Notes: generated by a model not told the origin, from the letters alone. DNA of 64,000 bases from Chitinophaga sp. 180180018-3 (GCF_037893185.1 NZ_CP140772.1:5952001-6016000), one strand, 5' to 3'; shown: positions 51,341-60,944, counted from the first letter of the stretch. Made by a program: numbers and translations.

Positions 51341-51772
51341 TTACCTTTGTACAGAAGGAGTGATAACGATTTTCACCCTGACTCTGGTAGCTGGCTTTGC
51401 CGATCTGTTCCCATCAACACCCTTTATATCCACTTCTACTGCCGCGTCATTGTGAATAATAAAATATGATTGTCCTCCATATACCTGCGGCAAAAGTTCA
51501 AATGAAAACGGGTTGGGTTCCTGAGTAGAATTGGCAGGGAATCTGGCTATTGATACTACCACCGCATCCGTCTGGTAAATTCCCTTCAATTCGGGCGTCG
51601 CGATGGAATAAAAGTACAGATCGTTTGTTGCATCGTATCCCCAGTCTCCAGGATTAATATCATACAGGATCGTGGTGCTGGGGATTACTGTTTCCGTATA
51701 TTTCTTGGTACATCCCGGTAAAATAAAACCTGCTACCAGGAATAACAGCGGTAAGTAGATCCATCTTTTCAT
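51341..51772 (-). CDS. small lipoprotein of unknown function
   Basis: 143 residues. Lipobox VAGFILPGC, then a short beta domain (ILYDINPGDWGYDATNDLYF; PQVYGGQSYFIIHNDAAVEV). No family recognised. Not obviously linked to the repeat proteins encoded upstream (84 bp away), but on the same strand. Confidence 0.65.
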   Translation of the reverse strand: MKRWIYLPLLFLVAGFILPGCTKKYTETVIPSTTILYDINPGDWGYDATNDLYFYSIATPELKGIYQTDAVVVSIARFPANSTQEPNPFSFELLPQVYGGQSYFIIHNDAAVEVDIKGVDGNRSAKPATRVRVKIVITPSVQR

Positions 51773-51856
51773 ATAAATAACCTTTTTTGTTATTATTTTT
51801 TTACCAAATACGATGCCAGAAAAAGCCGCCTGCTACCAACTGTCAGCGGATAGCAG

Positions 51857-52990
51857 CTAGAAACTAAACGCGACTCCCGCTTCTCCCCCAATATAACCAG
51901 CTCTGAAGCGGTCGTGATCCGCGTTCCTCGTCCAGATATAATTCTTCCTCAGGTCTTCGCCTAACCCACCTTTCGTTTGCAGATAATTAAAGGTTGGTCC
52001 GGCATATACTTCCATCCGGTGAGCAAAACGCCAGGCGGGAAAAATTCCCAACGTCTGACGGTGATAGTCGGCGGTTTTAAAATCAGTCAACATGGTGCTC
52101 GTGGCCTCTGCATTGATCCTGAATTGCGGGAGCAGCTGCAGGTGCCAGCCTATACCCGCCTTCGCGGCGTACAGCGGCGAAAAGTCGCTGTTCTTTAAAT
52201 TGTAGCCAAATCCGATAATACCGTACAATGCGCGTCCTCCCGACTTGAAAGCCGCAATCATCGTAGCCGTTTCGTCGATGCTCACACTAACCTGTTTTTC
52301 TCCTCCTTTTATAATATTGATTATCCCGATAGGATATTCGCTGCTGTCCGCGATATTGATAAAACCAGCCACCTGAGCTCCTTTCACTTTCTTCGCAATG
52401 TTGATAAAACCTCCTACCTGTGTACCTGCGTCTGTTGCCTTATTCATAAAACCTGCTACCTGTACCCCGGCACTCTTTTCTACCATGTTGCCAAAACCTG
52501 CCAGCTGCAGTTTGTCATTGCTCCGCGCGATATTCAGGAACCCTGCCAACTGAGCGCCTTCTACATGCTGGCTCACCATATTGCCAAAGCCTGCCACCTG
52601 GCATCCTCTGAAGCTTTCATCCATATTGAGAAAACCCGCTATCTGCGCGCCTTCTCCGCGTTTCCGCACCTTATTCATGAAACCCGCTATGGTAGCACTT
52701 TTCTGCGTGCTTCCAATATGATTCGAGAAAGAAGCTACCTGCACACCGGTCGCATTTTCTTTTATAATATTCGATATACCGGAAACGGCTACACCGGTTT
52801 CTGCTTTAGAAACACCGGCTATTACGTGAAGAGAGAAATGATTAGTATAGGCTGCTGCATTCTTTCCATTACTGCTCAACGGGTAAACCAACCCGATGTG
52901 CGCCGGGCTTGTTTGCGCAAAAGACGCCACACGGGCCATAAACAAACAAACTAAAACAAAGACCAGACGGGTAATAAAATGTGTTCTCAT
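51857..52990 (-). CDS. surface-repeat outer-membrane protein (LA_2272-like repeats)
   Basis: 377 residues from the ATG at 52990, chosen because it begins a clear signal peptide (RLVFVLVCLFMARVASFA); the longer frame to 53107 overlaps the upstream gene. About nine imperfect repeats of ~20 residues carry the core GhQhAGFhN (AQIAGFLNMDESFRGCQVAG; VQVAGFMNKATDAGTQVGGF), like the LA_2272-type surface repeat. The C-terminal ~120 residues (YGIIGFGYNLKNSDF; FRAGYIGGEAGVAFSF) look like a small beta-barrel. Last gene of the second sigma/FecR cassette. Confidence 0.75.
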   Translation of the reverse strand: MRTHFITRLVFVLVCLFMARVASFAQTSPAHIGLVYPLSSNGKNAAAYTNHFSLHVIAGVSKAETGVAVSGISNIIKENATGVQVASFSNHIGSTQKSATIAGFMNKVRKRGEGAQIAGFLNMDESFRGCQVAGFGNMVSQHVEGAQLAGFLNIARSNDKLQLAGFGNMVEKSAGVQVAGFMNKATDAGTQVGGFINIAKKVKGAQVAGFINIADSSEYPIGIINIIKGGEKQVSVSIDETATMIAAFKSGGRALYGIIGFGYNLKNSDFSPLYAAKAGIGWHLQLLPQFRINAEATSTMLTDFKTADYHRQTLGIFPAWRFAHRMEVYAGPTFNYLQTKGGLGEDLRKNYIWTRNADHDRFRAGYIGGEAGVAFSF

Positions 52991-53054
52991 GTGTTGATGA
53001 TTAAGTACAGTATATCGACACGTTGAGAAGATACTACCCCTATGGGAATGAAAA

Positions 53055-54857
53055 TTAAAAAAGACTGATACCCACCTGCCAGCCCAACCAGGACCTGGAA
53101 TCATCACTCCGCCAGAACGACGGATAGTGTGCCCCGAGGTCGGGCGAACGGTAACCCGGCAATGCTGTTATACTGTTATTGGAAGAAAATGCCAGCGAAG
53201 GCCCTGCAAATACCCGGATCCATTTCGCGACCTGCACCTGCAGGGAAGGCTGCAACCGGAATACCTGTACATCGCGGTCCCATTTGCCCAGGAAAACATT
53301 CTCTACGGTGAATTCCCCTGTTAAAGAAAGCCTTTTATTGAAAGTGATTTCTTTTCCTATACCATAGCCGAGCGACCATGATTTATTATCCGCATCCGGA
53401 CTGATTCCTCCCGTTACAATGCTGTACAGTTCCTTGCGGCCTGCTTTCCAGGCAAGATTGAATGGCATCACATCTGTACTGAACAACACCACTTTTTTAT
53501 ATCCTCTGCGCACAATATTGATGATGCCGATGCTGTAGCCGGTCACGGTGTCGGCCACATTAATAAGTCCAATCTGTATACCATCTACCCGTTTTGCATA
53601 GTTAAAGAGAGTGGCTACCTGTACTCCTTTCATCGTTCCCCCGTTCACGTTAGCAACACCGGCTGCCTGTAATCCGCGCAGGGTGTTTTTGTTGACATTC
53701 AACGCCCCGCTCAGCTGTGCCCCGTCAGTATTTCCACCGGTCCACGTCAGCACACCTCCTACCTGCCAGCCATCCACATTACCGCGAACGATATCTACCG
53801 CACCGGACACCTGTACACCTTCCAGGTTTTTATAAACCTGCCCCACCGCTCCGGTGACCTGTACTCCTTCCAGGCTGCCTTCGGTAATATTGCTGAAACC
53901 CGCCACCTGCACTCCTTTCATGGAGTCGATCACATTGTTATGAAAACCCGCCAGCTGTACGCCTCTCGTTTTTCCTCCCACAATGTTAAAAACTCCTGCC
54001 ACCTGTACATACTGAACATCACCTTTCACGATATTGAAGACATGTCCTATTTCCAAACCATCCACTCCTCCTGCATAGCCACCTACCACGTTGTACGAAA
54101 ACTTGTTCACCACCTGTCCGCTCATCCGGCCATGCGATCCCAAACCTGGTGTCAGGGATATCTGGTATGGTTTGTCTGCAAAGAAACCTCCGATGTTCAT
54201 ACTGGTGAGCTTTTGCCGCGATGAAAGGAACATCTTTCCAAACCATCTCTTTTCCACCCCTGCTGTAATATCCACCGTTTTCAGCTGATAAGTGGCGGGA
54301 GAAATACTGATGTCAATCTCCTGATCCTTCCCCGTAGTCAGCATCACTGATGTATCAGCATACAGGTCTTTACTAACGCTGATGGCTGCGGCGGGATATT
54401 TATCCCTCAACCGCAGCCTGAAATAGCCATCGCTGTTTGTTAATGTGGAAATGAGTTGCGTTCGTTCATACACGCTGGCATTGGCCAACCGCTGCCCGGT
54501 ATGCTTGTCCGTGACGACCCCGCTGATCTGGTAATAACTCTGTACATTCGATCGCCGCAGGATGATAATGTAATTTCCGGATTCTTTATACACATAATCA
54601 GATGTGAACAACATATCCAGTACCTGTTTTACCGTTTTATTTTTTACCGAGATGCTCACAATACTGTCCTGCGGAATTACCGTACTGAGATAAGAGAAAT
54701 AAAAATTGCCCTGTTTACTGATGCTGTTCAACACCTGCGACAATGGCTGCCGCCTTGCATCCAGGCTAACTGTTTTATTTAACAGATTTTGTGCAGTAGC
54801 TGGTAACGTTAAAGAGCATACGAAAATAAAAATAAGCAATGGCCTGGGCAGTAACAT
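53055..54857 (-). CDS. STN-domain surface-repeat protein, partner of a FecR/sigma pair
   Basis: 600 residues. Signal peptide LIFIFVCSLTLPATAQ; STN domain at ~24-100 (LSQVLNSISKQGNFYFSYLS; VKQVLDMLFTSDYVYKESGN); carboxypeptidase-D-like domain (YYQISGVVTDKHTGQRLANA) at ~112-195; then about ten GVQVAGFxN-type repeats (YVQVAGVFNIVGGKTRGVQL) to ~450 and a barrel-like end (GWQVGISLF). STN domains normally sit on TonB receptors and talk to FecR; here there is no plug or TonB receptor barrel. The FecR and sigma genes follow directly upstream. It is likely the sensor or transducer of a non-TonB surface signalling unit (inference). Confidence 0.78.
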   Translation of the reverse strand: MLLPRPLLIFIFVCSLTLPATAQNLLNKTVSLDARRQPLSQVLNSISKQGNFYFSYLSTVIPQDSIVSISVKNKTVKQVLDMLFTSDYVYKESGNYIIILRRSNVQSYYQISGVVTDKHTGQRLANASVYERTQLISTLTNSDGYFRLRLRDKYPAAAISVSKDLYADTSVMLTTGKDQEIDISISPATYQLKTVDITAGVEKRWFGKMFLSSRQKLTSMNIGGFFADKPYQISLTPGLGSHGRMSGQVVNKFSYNVVGGYAGGVDGLEIGHVFNIVKGDVQYVQVAGVFNIVGGKTRGVQLAGFHNNVIDSMKGVQVAGFSNITEGSLEGVQVTGAVGQVYKNLEGVQVSGAVDIVRGNVDGWQVGGVLTWTGGNTDGAQLSGALNVNKNTLRGLQAAGVANVNGGTMKGVQVATLFNYAKRVDGIQIGLINVADTVTGYSIGIINIVRRGYKKVVLFSTDVMPFNLAWKAGRKELYSIVTGGISPDADNKSWSLGYGIGKEITFNKRLSLTGEFTVENVFLGKWDRDVQVFRLQPSLQVQVAKWIRVFAGPSLAFSSNNSITALPGYRSPDLGAHYPSFWRSDDSRSWLGWQVGISLF

Positions 54858-54872
54858 ACAGAGCAGTAACTA

Positions 54873-55856
54873 TTATTTCAAAATTATTTGTGATCCGTTT
54901 TTTTCTATCGTCACCTCATAAGTGAGCGCTATAACTTTCAGGGTACTGTCGAGCGATCCCCTGGTAAAAGTGGCATTCAGCTGTACATTCCTTTTCTCAG
55001 GATTGGCGATCGTGATATTCACGCCATATGCTTCATTCAGGATATCGACCAGCTGCCAGAGTGGTGTATTGGTGCAAACGAACGATTGTGTACGGTAGTA
55101 GTTATACAGCTCATCGGTATTGCTTTGTTTAACAGGCGCCGACTGATCATCCGCCACTACTGCTTTTTCATGCTGCTTCAGCTGTACGCTGTTATTGTTC
55201 TTTGAAACCTCTACGGCGCCTGATTCCACGATTACTTCCGTTTTTCCTTTACTGTTCTTCACATTAAAGGATGTACCCAGTACGGTTACGCTAACATCAT
55301 TGATCTTTATTACAAAAGGCTTTCCCGGATCGCTGGCCACATTGAAAAAGGCTTCCCCTGCGAGCTTTACGTTCCTTTGTTTACCCGTTCCGGAATACTC
55401 CAGGCTCGATTGTTTATTCAGCACCACCATAGATCCGTCTGGCAATGTATCCTGCCTGATCTGTGCACCGGTGCTAACAATCATAGGCGGCGTATGGGAT
55501 TGCCGGCTCAGCATATACCAGGCTCCGGTAATGCCCAGTGCTATTATCAATACTGCAGCGATACGTTTTATCCCCAGCCAGGGCGAACGGGTATCCAGCT
55601 TTACTACCCGCGCCGTTTGCCGGTCGTTGCCTACCCGCTGTTGAAAACGCGCCCAGGCTTCATTTTCATCCACTGTGCTTACAGCTTCGAGCTTCTTGCT
55701 CTCTTCCCAGATCAGGCGAAAATGTTCAAAATAACGCCGGTGATCTTCCTGCCCGGCCAGCCATTCTTCCACTGCCACCTGCTCTTCGGGTGTGGTAATA
55801 TGCAGCAGATGCTTCACCAGTAAATCGTCGTTTATATGATCGGATTGTTTTTTCAC
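54873..55856 (-). CDS. FecR-family anti-sigma factor
   Basis: 327 residues. Cytoplasmic head (HLLHITTPEEQVAVEEWLAG), membrane helix (IKRAAVLIIALGITGAWYML region, ~105), FecR domain (IRQDTLPDGSMVVLNKQSSL; GEAFFNVASDPGKPFVIKIN; VLGTSFNVKN) and DUF4974 (LWQLVDILNEAYGVNITIAN). 15 bp before the STN-repeat gene, 10 bp after the sigma gene: one tight operon. It should transmit the state of the STN protein to the sigma factor. Confidence 0.92.
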   Translation of the reverse strand: MKKQSDHINDDLLVKHLLHITTPEEQVAVEEWLAGQEDHRRYFEHFRLIWEESKKLEAVSTVDENEAWARFQQRVGNDRQTARVVKLDTRSPWLGIKRIAAVLIIALGITGAWYMLSRQSHTPPMIVSTGAQIRQDTLPDGSMVVLNKQSSLEYSGTGKQRNVKLAGEAFFNVASDPGKPFVIKINDVSVTVLGTSFNVKNSKGKTEVIVESGAVEVSKNNNSVQLKQHEKAVVADDQSAPVKQSNTDELYNYYRTQSFVCTNTPLWQLVDILNEAYGVNITIANPEKRNVQLNATFTRGSLDSTLKVIALTYEVTIEKNGSQIILK

Positions 55857-55866
55857 TTATGCATAT

Positions 55867-56442
55867 TTACAGGTGGAGCAAAATTAATAACAAGGGCAGA
55901 AAATCGACCAGATTGAGCCTTAGCAGCCGCAATGCTTTGCCCATCTGGTTTTCCACAGTTTTTACAGAGATATTCAGCCGGTCGGCTATTTCCTGATATT
56001 TTAATTCTTCAAAGCGGCTTAATTGAAACACGGTACGGCATTTCTCCGGCAATGCCATCAAAGCCGCTGCCAGCTTCTCTTCCAGCTCTCGTAGCATTAC
56101 TTTCCCGGAAGTATTCCCTGAACCGGGATCGCTCCCCATCTGGTATTTCGTGTGGGCCTGGTGGGCAGCCTTCACCTTCTGATGTCTGAGGTAATTAATA
56201 CATTCGTGATAAACGGCCCGGTAGAGGTAACCGGACACTGACTGCCTGATCTTTATATCCCCGGATTTTTCCCACAATTTGCAAAACACGTTCTGCACCA
56301 TTTCTTCCGCCATTATTTCATCTTTTAACAACGTACATGCATAGGCATGCAAGCCCTTAAACTGAGTTTTAAAAACTTGTTCAAATGTTAAAGAGTTTTC
56401 CAATTCCGGTACTGCAGTGTTACCCGGATTTATAAATTCCAT
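55867..56442 (-). CDS. ECF sigma-70 factor
   Basis: 191 residues from the ATG at 56442 (MEFINPGNTAVPE), preferred over 56562, whose extra 40 residues do not fit the family. Region 2 is FEQVFKTQFKGLHAYACTLL and MAEEMVQNVFCKLWEKSGDI; region 4 is LAAALMALPEKCRTVFQLSR and YQEIADRLNISVKTVENQMG. A hydrophobic C-terminal tail (VDFLPLLLILLHL) is unusual in that it looks like a short membrane-touching segment. Partner of the FecR protein encoded 10 bp downstream. Confidence 0.9.
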   Translation of the reverse strand: MEFINPGNTAVPELENSLTFEQVFKTQFKGLHAYACTLLKDEIMAEEMVQNVFCKLWEKSGDIKIRQSVSGYLYRAVYHECINYLRHQKVKAAHQAHTKYQMGSDPGSGNTSGKVMLRELEEKLAAALMALPEKCRTVFQLSRFEELKYQEIADRLNISVKTVENQMGKALRLLRLNLVDFLPLLLILLHL

Positions 56443-56703
56443 GCTCAGGGTTTGATATCTAACGTCAAATATAATTCCTTCTGCCAATTGAACTGATTTA
56501 TTATAACGACACCATACGCTCATCTTACCCCTATGCCCGGGAAAAAAAAGCGTCTTAGCCAAATACAGCGAAGGTTGTCACATATTAAATAATTACCTTC
56601 TATATATTATAATTATCTAGCAACCACAGCTTTTAACATTCTCTTATAGATGTCTTAAAGAATATTTCACAATCAGACTATTATTATTGTGGAAATTATC
56701 CCA

Positions 56704-57204
56704 ATGAAATCTATCTGTACACTTTGTATTTTATTATTCGGCAGCACTGCCATTTTCGCTCAGTCAAAAACTGGTTATATCAATTTTCAGCAATTAATCG
56801 CTGCCATGCCTGAAAGCAAACAAGCGGGTGATACACTAAACATTTTACAGGAAAGATTAAGTAAAGATGGTCAGCAACTGGTTACCGAATATACCAGGAA
56901 GGTGAATGAATTTGATAGTCTGCAGAAGAAGTTAAATCCGGCTATGCTGGAAGTGAAGGTATCGGAACTTAAGAGCCTGCAGGCCAATCTGCAGAAATAC
57001 AAAGAAATGTCGGAACAGACCATTTCCGAAAAAGAACAACAATTGCTTGCTCCTATCTTAGATAAAGCTAAAAAGGTTTTAAAGGCGGTAGCTAACGAGA
57101 AAGGCTACACGCTTGTGATTGATAACTCCAGAGATGCGGTACTTGTGTCCGCAGAAACCGACGATCTGATGCCGGCAGTGAAAGCGAAGATGGGTATCAG
57201 GTAG
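56704..57204 (+). CDS. OmpH/Skp-family periplasmic chaperone
   Basis: 166 residues from the ATG at 56704. Signal peptide ICTLCILLFGSTAIFAQS. The mature protein starts with GYINFQQLIAAMPE, then long charged helices (LSKDGQQLVTEYTRKVNEFD; LKSLQANLQKYKEMSEQTIS) that would form the tentacles of a Skp trimer, and the C-terminal strand GYTLVIDNSRDAVL. Holds outer-membrane proteins in the periplasm. Not beside bamA here, so it is probably an additional copy. A structured inverted repeat begins just after its stop. Confidence 0.88.
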   Translation: MKSICTLCILLFGSTAIFAQSKTGYINFQQLIAAMPESKQAGDTLNILQERLSKDGQQLVTEYTRKVNEFDSLQKKLNPAMLEVKVSELKSLQANLQKYKEMSEQTISEKEQQLLAPILDKAKKVLKAVANEKGYTLVIDNSRDAVLVSAETDDLMPAVKAKMGIR

Positions 57205-57209
57205 AAAAG

Positions 57210-57331
57210 GCATTTGCATATTTAGTTATTTAGTTATCATGCTGAAACGGGTATCTGATGCGTTCTTCCGCCATTCTTACTGCTGACGATACCTGCGACA
57301 GCTGATAATTAAATAACTAAATATCAAATGC
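57210..57331. repeat. structured inverted repeat (TAGTTATTTAG type) between convergent genes
   Basis: Left arm 57210-57240 (GCATTTGCATATTTAGTTAT, TTAGTTATCA) and right arm 57301-57331 (TGATAATTAAATAACTAAAT, ATCAAATGC) differ by one inserted C and one substitution. The ~60-nt middle holds a second stem GGTATC (57250-57255) / GATACC (57288-57293). It fills the space between the OmpH stop (57204) and the GNAT stop (57342). Confidence 0.75.
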
Positions 57332-57341
57332 AAATAAAGAA

Positions 57342-57641
57342 CTAGATATGTAAACCATGTGCCAGCAAGGTTTTCCACTTGGGATTGCTGCGAACATAAT
57401 CCGCCACCTTCTTGCTGGATGGCACCAAACGGATATTCTGTGCGGAAATTTCCTCCATCACTTTACCCAACATCACAGGTAATACGCCCTGTTTTTCCAG
57501 CACCGGTGGCACTTCTGCCCCAGTCAGGAAAATGCGGGTTCCGTTTCTCTCATAAATTACTTTAGCCATCTGTCCGGCAATATGTGCTTCAAACTGCCTG
57601 GCTTCTTTGTTGTCGATGATTTTAAAATCCTTCATGATCAT
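57342..57641 (-). CDS. small GNAT-type acetyltransferase-like protein (YidJ/Acetyltransf_CG)
   Basis: 99 residues. The EVPPVLEKQGVLPVMLGKVM stretch resembles the acetyl-CoA loop of the short GCN5-related family (usual form TEVPxxxxGxG), and NIRLVPSSKKVADYVRSNPKW the last helix region. In the best-known members the loop reads GxGxG; here EKQGVLP keeps only one glycine, so cofactor binding may be altered. Substrate unknown. Alternative start Met at 57635. Confidence 0.75.
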   Translation of the reverse strand: MIMKDFKIIDNKEARQFEAHIAGQMAKVIYERNGTRIFLTGAEVPPVLEKQGVLPVMLGKVMEEISAQNIRLVPSSKKVADYVRSNPKWKTLLAHGLHI

Positions 57642-57817
57642 AGTTATTTTTACATCACGTTTCTCTGCGGTAGCATACTAAGGGAAAGTGTCTTATGCTA
57701 AGGGAAGTGTAATAAGATAGTATAACTGGTATTAAAATACCCTATAAAAGTCTAATCCGGCTGCAAATATACGAAGAATATAGCAGAAAACCGTGGAACA
57801 GTGATATGTTAGGATAA

Positions 57818-58690
57818 TTAATACTTAAAATAATTGACTGGCAGCCCTTTAACAGGCAATTTAACGTGAAACACACTGCCACTCGCAGGATACAACTGCA
57901 GGTCAGTTTCACTCATGTGCTCCCTTGCTGTGGTAATCAGCAGCTCATCCATATCGGGCCCTCCGAAAGCACAGGAAGATACGTGCCCTGCCGGCATATC
58001 TATCATCGCCTGCAACTGACCACTGACCGGATCCCAGCAATAAACCCCGAAACCTCCCCAATGGGCGATCCACAACATACCATTCACATCAGCAGCCATA
58101 CCATCCGGACAGCCCAGTTCGGGCGGTATCCGTATGGCCACCCGGGTAAAGGAGATATTCCCCGTGGCAGCATCATAACTAAACTCCTGCACAGTACCCG
58201 TATGCGTGTCATTATAGTACATTTTGTTGCCAAGCCAAACGAGCCCATTTGAAATGGTTACTCCCGGCAATTTGGCCACTGGCGCCTCTTCCCCCGTTAT
58301 ACAGTATAAAGTGCCGGTTCCTTCTTCGGCAGGCATCTGCATAGTGCCTATCCACAACCTGCCGGCGGGATCACATTTGCCATCATTACAACGTACATCC
58401 GCACGCTGGTTCAGCATAGCGATACGTGGCCCCATGCCTTCTTCGGGTGTAAAAAAAGCTATCCCGTCCTGCAAACCTGCCACCAGTGCCCTGCCCCCCT
58501 CAACCGGTACCAGCGTAGACACATAAGATCCTGCATCAAACTGTTGCTGGTGCCCATTCAGATCGCGCATATAAATAGTGTGGCCCAATATATCCACCCA
58601 GCACCAGCTGTTGCGCTCCTTCCACCACAGAGCGCCCTCTCCCAGCTCGCATTCCAGTCCGCTTAATAATTCCGGTCGGTAAAATTGCAT
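57818..58690 (-). CDS. SMP-30/gluconolactonase/LRE family lactonase
   Basis: 290 residues, six-bladed propeller. Metal ligands in the expected places: Glu in ECELGEGALWW, Asn in RCNDGKCDPAGRLWIGTMQM, Asn in TISNGLVWL and Asp in GCPDGMAADVNGMLWIAHWG. Hydrolyses sugar lactones such as gluconolactone or arabinonolactone with a Ca or Zn ion. No signal peptide, so probably cytoplasmic. No sugar-pathway gene next to it. Confidence 0.88.
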   Translation of the reverse strand: MQFYRPELLSGLECELGEGALWWKERNSWCWVDILGHTIYMRDLNGHQQQFDAGSYVSTLVPVEGGRALVAGLQDGIAFFTPEEGMGPRIAMLNQRADVRCNDGKCDPAGRLWIGTMQMPAEEGTGTLYCITGEEAPVAKLPGVTISNGLVWLGNKMYYNDTHTGTVQEFSYDAATGNISFTRVAIRIPPELGCPDGMAADVNGMLWIAHWGGFGVYCWDPVSGQLQAMIDMPAGHVSSCAFGGPDMDELLITTAREHMSETDLQLYPASGSVFHVKLPVKGLPVNYFKY

Positions 58691-58807
58691 AATCAGATAA
58701 TTGTTACTACAGCTGCTTCATTGCAGTAGCACAATATATACTTTTGCCGGCTGATATCGTATATTGCGGGTTATTAGGATTGTAAATTTCTGTTCTTAAC
58801 TCCATCT

Positions 58808-59788
58808 ATGAACAAAGGGATATTTGAGAAACTCCATGCTGAAGGACTCATGGACGAAAAAGAATTGTTAGCCGTACGATCAACTGCTGAACAGCAACTG
58901 TTCTCTGTGCACTGGGAAATAAAAACAATGCTATATCTGGGTGTGCTGCTCCTCAGCGGAGGTTTGGGCATCCTGATATATAAGAACATTGATACCATCG
59001 GCCACCAGGTGATCCTCCTGCTCATCGGTGTTATCTGCGCGGGCTGCTTTGCCTACTGTATCCGGCAAAAAGCGCCTTTTTCCTGGCAGAAAGTGGAATC
59101 GCCGAATGCTTTCGCCGATTATGCGTTGCTGTTAGGTTGCCTTACCTTCGTTACGTTTATCGGCTACCTGCAATTTCAGTATACTGCATTCGGAACTGCG
59201 TATGGACTGGCCACCTTTATTCCCCTGACTGCGCTCACACTCAGCGCTTATTATTTCGATCACCTGGGGGTGTTATCGATGGCCATTACCAACCTCGCTG
59301 CCTGGCTGGGTATTTCTCTTACACCGTTGCAAATTCTCTCTGCCAATCATTTCGGCGACGACCACGTCATTTACACCGGCCTGCTGCTCGGCGTATTTCT
59401 GCTGGCCGTGGCAGCTATATCTAATCGCACGAATCTGAAAAAACACTTTGCATTTACTTACCAGAACTTCGGTACACATATCCTTTTCATCGCGCTTACC
59501 GCTGCCATGTGGTCTATGGATGATACCTGGTTTGTATGGTTCCTGCTGATGATGATAGCCGGGGCCTGGGTATTCTCACAGGCTTTCAAAGAACATTCTT
59601 TCTACTTTGTGATGATCACGGTGCTTTACTGTTATGTTGGTATAAGTACTGCCGTAGTTCGTCTGCTTTCGATGTCGCACAACGACGACGGCATCTACGT
59701 TGGCCTGCTGTACCTGATAGGATCCGCTGTGGGCGTTATTTTACTATTGATTAACCTCAACAAAAAAATCAAAAATGCTGGCATATAA
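58808..59788 (+). CDS. DUF2157-like integral membrane protein
   Basis: 326 residues, about nine membrane helices after a cytoplasmic start (NKGIFEKLHAEGLMDEKELL) that resembles the DUF2157 lead. Helices include MLYLGVLLLSGGLGILIY and VILLLIGVICAGCFAYCI. The stop overlaps the start of the next membrane-protein gene (59775) by 14 bp, so the two are translated together and probably form a complex. No known reaction. Confidence 0.75.
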   Translation: MNKGIFEKLHAEGLMDEKELLAVRSTAEQQLFSVHWEIKTMLYLGVLLLSGGLGILIYKNIDTIGHQVILLLIGVICAGCFAYCIRQKAPFSWQKVESPNAFADYALLLGCLTFVTFIGYLQFQYTAFGTAYGLATFIPLTALTLSAYYFDHLGVLSMAITNLAAWLGISLTPLQILSANHFGDDHVIYTGLLLGVFLLAVAAISNRTNLKKHFAFTYQNFGTHILFIALTAAMWSMDDTWFVWFLLMMIAGAWVFSQAFKEHSFYFVMITVLYCYVGISTAVVRLLSMSHNDDGIYVGLLYLIGSAVGVILLLINLNKKIKNAGI

Positions 59789-60944
59789 CTCGCAAACACT
59801 GGACAATCTTGAGATCAGGGAAGAAGCGGAAAAAGCGTTGCGGAAAAACTGTATCAGCGTGGATACCTACAAGGCCATCACTACTGCGCATCCGGTGAAT
59901 TTGTATACGCCTAATCCAATGATCAGGGTAGGATTGTTTATACTAACGTGCATCATTGTATGTTTTTCTCTTGGCCTGCTTACATTGATGATGTTAGGCA
60001 TGGTGAAGAATGAGCGTAATATCTCCGGGATCGGCATTTTCGCTGGTTTGCTTTGCTATGGGGCATTAGAGCTGTTTGTAAGAGCGAAGAACCTGTTTCG
60101 TGCCGGCGTGGATGATGCCCTTCTCTGGTCGGCTCTTTTATTGCTTTGTGTCAGTATAGGCTTCGCAGGATTGAATGACAACAAGGTTTATCCGCTCGTT
60201 GTCTTCCTTATCACGCTAACGGCTACACTCCGTTTTGCTGATATGATGGTGGCAGGCGTATCCTATCTTGCACTCCTTTCTGCTATCTTCTATCAGACCG
60301 TTCTCCTCGGCAACGGGGGCAAAATAGTAGTCCCGTTTATCATGATCAGCATATCTCTGGGTATTTATGTACTTGTAAGAAGATGGATGAAAAACAAGGT
60401 TTTCCGACACTATCAAAACTGCCTGACGGTTGTATCTGTGCTGTCTTTGGCAACACTATACCTGGCAGGCAACTACTATGTTGTAAGAGAATTAAGTAAC
60501 ATGCTGTTCGACCTGGAACATGTTGAGGATCCGGGTATCCCCGGAGGCTGGTTCTTCTGGATATGGACCACTGTTGTTCCGCTGATATATATAGCACTCG
60601 GCATCCGCAGTAAAGACGCTATATTGTTGCGCACCGGCATGATACTAATTGCCGCGATCGTATTCACGGTTCGTTACTATCATCATATCATGCCGCTGGA
60701 AACCGCTATGGTAGTGGGCGGGCTTCTGCTCACTGCAGGTGCCTGGGCATTGATACGTTACCTGAAAACACCACGCAACGGTTTTACTTATGCTGCTCCC
60801 GAAGATCCTTCACTGGCAGATAAACTGAAAATAGAATCACTGGTCATTGCCCAAACCTATACCCCTGGCTCTACGGGCCCTGTTACAAATACTCAGTTCG
60901 GCGGTGGTAGCGGAGGAGGCGGTGGTGCGAGTGGAGAATATTGA
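59775..60944 (+). CDS. integral membrane protein with Gly-rich C-terminal tail
   Basis: 389 residues, about ten helices (LFILTCIIVCFSLGLLTLMM; MILIAAIVFTVRYYHHIM). The end, GGGSGGGGGASGEY, resembles the Gly/Ser tail found on TPM/YgcG- and DUF2207-type envelope proteins; whether it is a sorting signal is unknown. Overlaps the preceding DUF2157-like gene. The stop (60942-60944) touches the left arm of a long inverted repeat. Confidence 0.72.
   Translation: MLAYNSQTLDNLEIREEAEKALRKNCISVDTYKAITTAHPVNLYTPNPMIRVGLFILTCIIVCFSLGLLTLMMLGMVKNERNISGIGIFAGLLCYGALELFVRAKNLFRAGVDDALLWSALLLLCVSIGFAGLNDNKVYPLVVFLITLTATLRFADMMVAGVSYLALLSAIFYQTVLLGNGGKIVVPFIMISISLGIYVLVRRWMKNKVFRHYQNCLTVVSVLSLATLYLAGNYYVVRELSNMLFDLEHVEDPGIPGGWFFWIWTTVVPLIYIALGIRSKDAILLRTGMILIAAIVFTVRYYHHIMPLETAMVVGGLLLTAGAWALIRYLKTPRNGFTYAAPEDPSLADKLKIESLVIAQTYTPGSTGPVTNTQFGGGSGGGGGASGEY

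Noticed and set aside
52991..53107. Longer N-terminus of the second surface-repeat protein
   Set aside because: It overlaps the STN-repeat gene and has no signal features; the ATG at 52990 starts a clear signal peptide.
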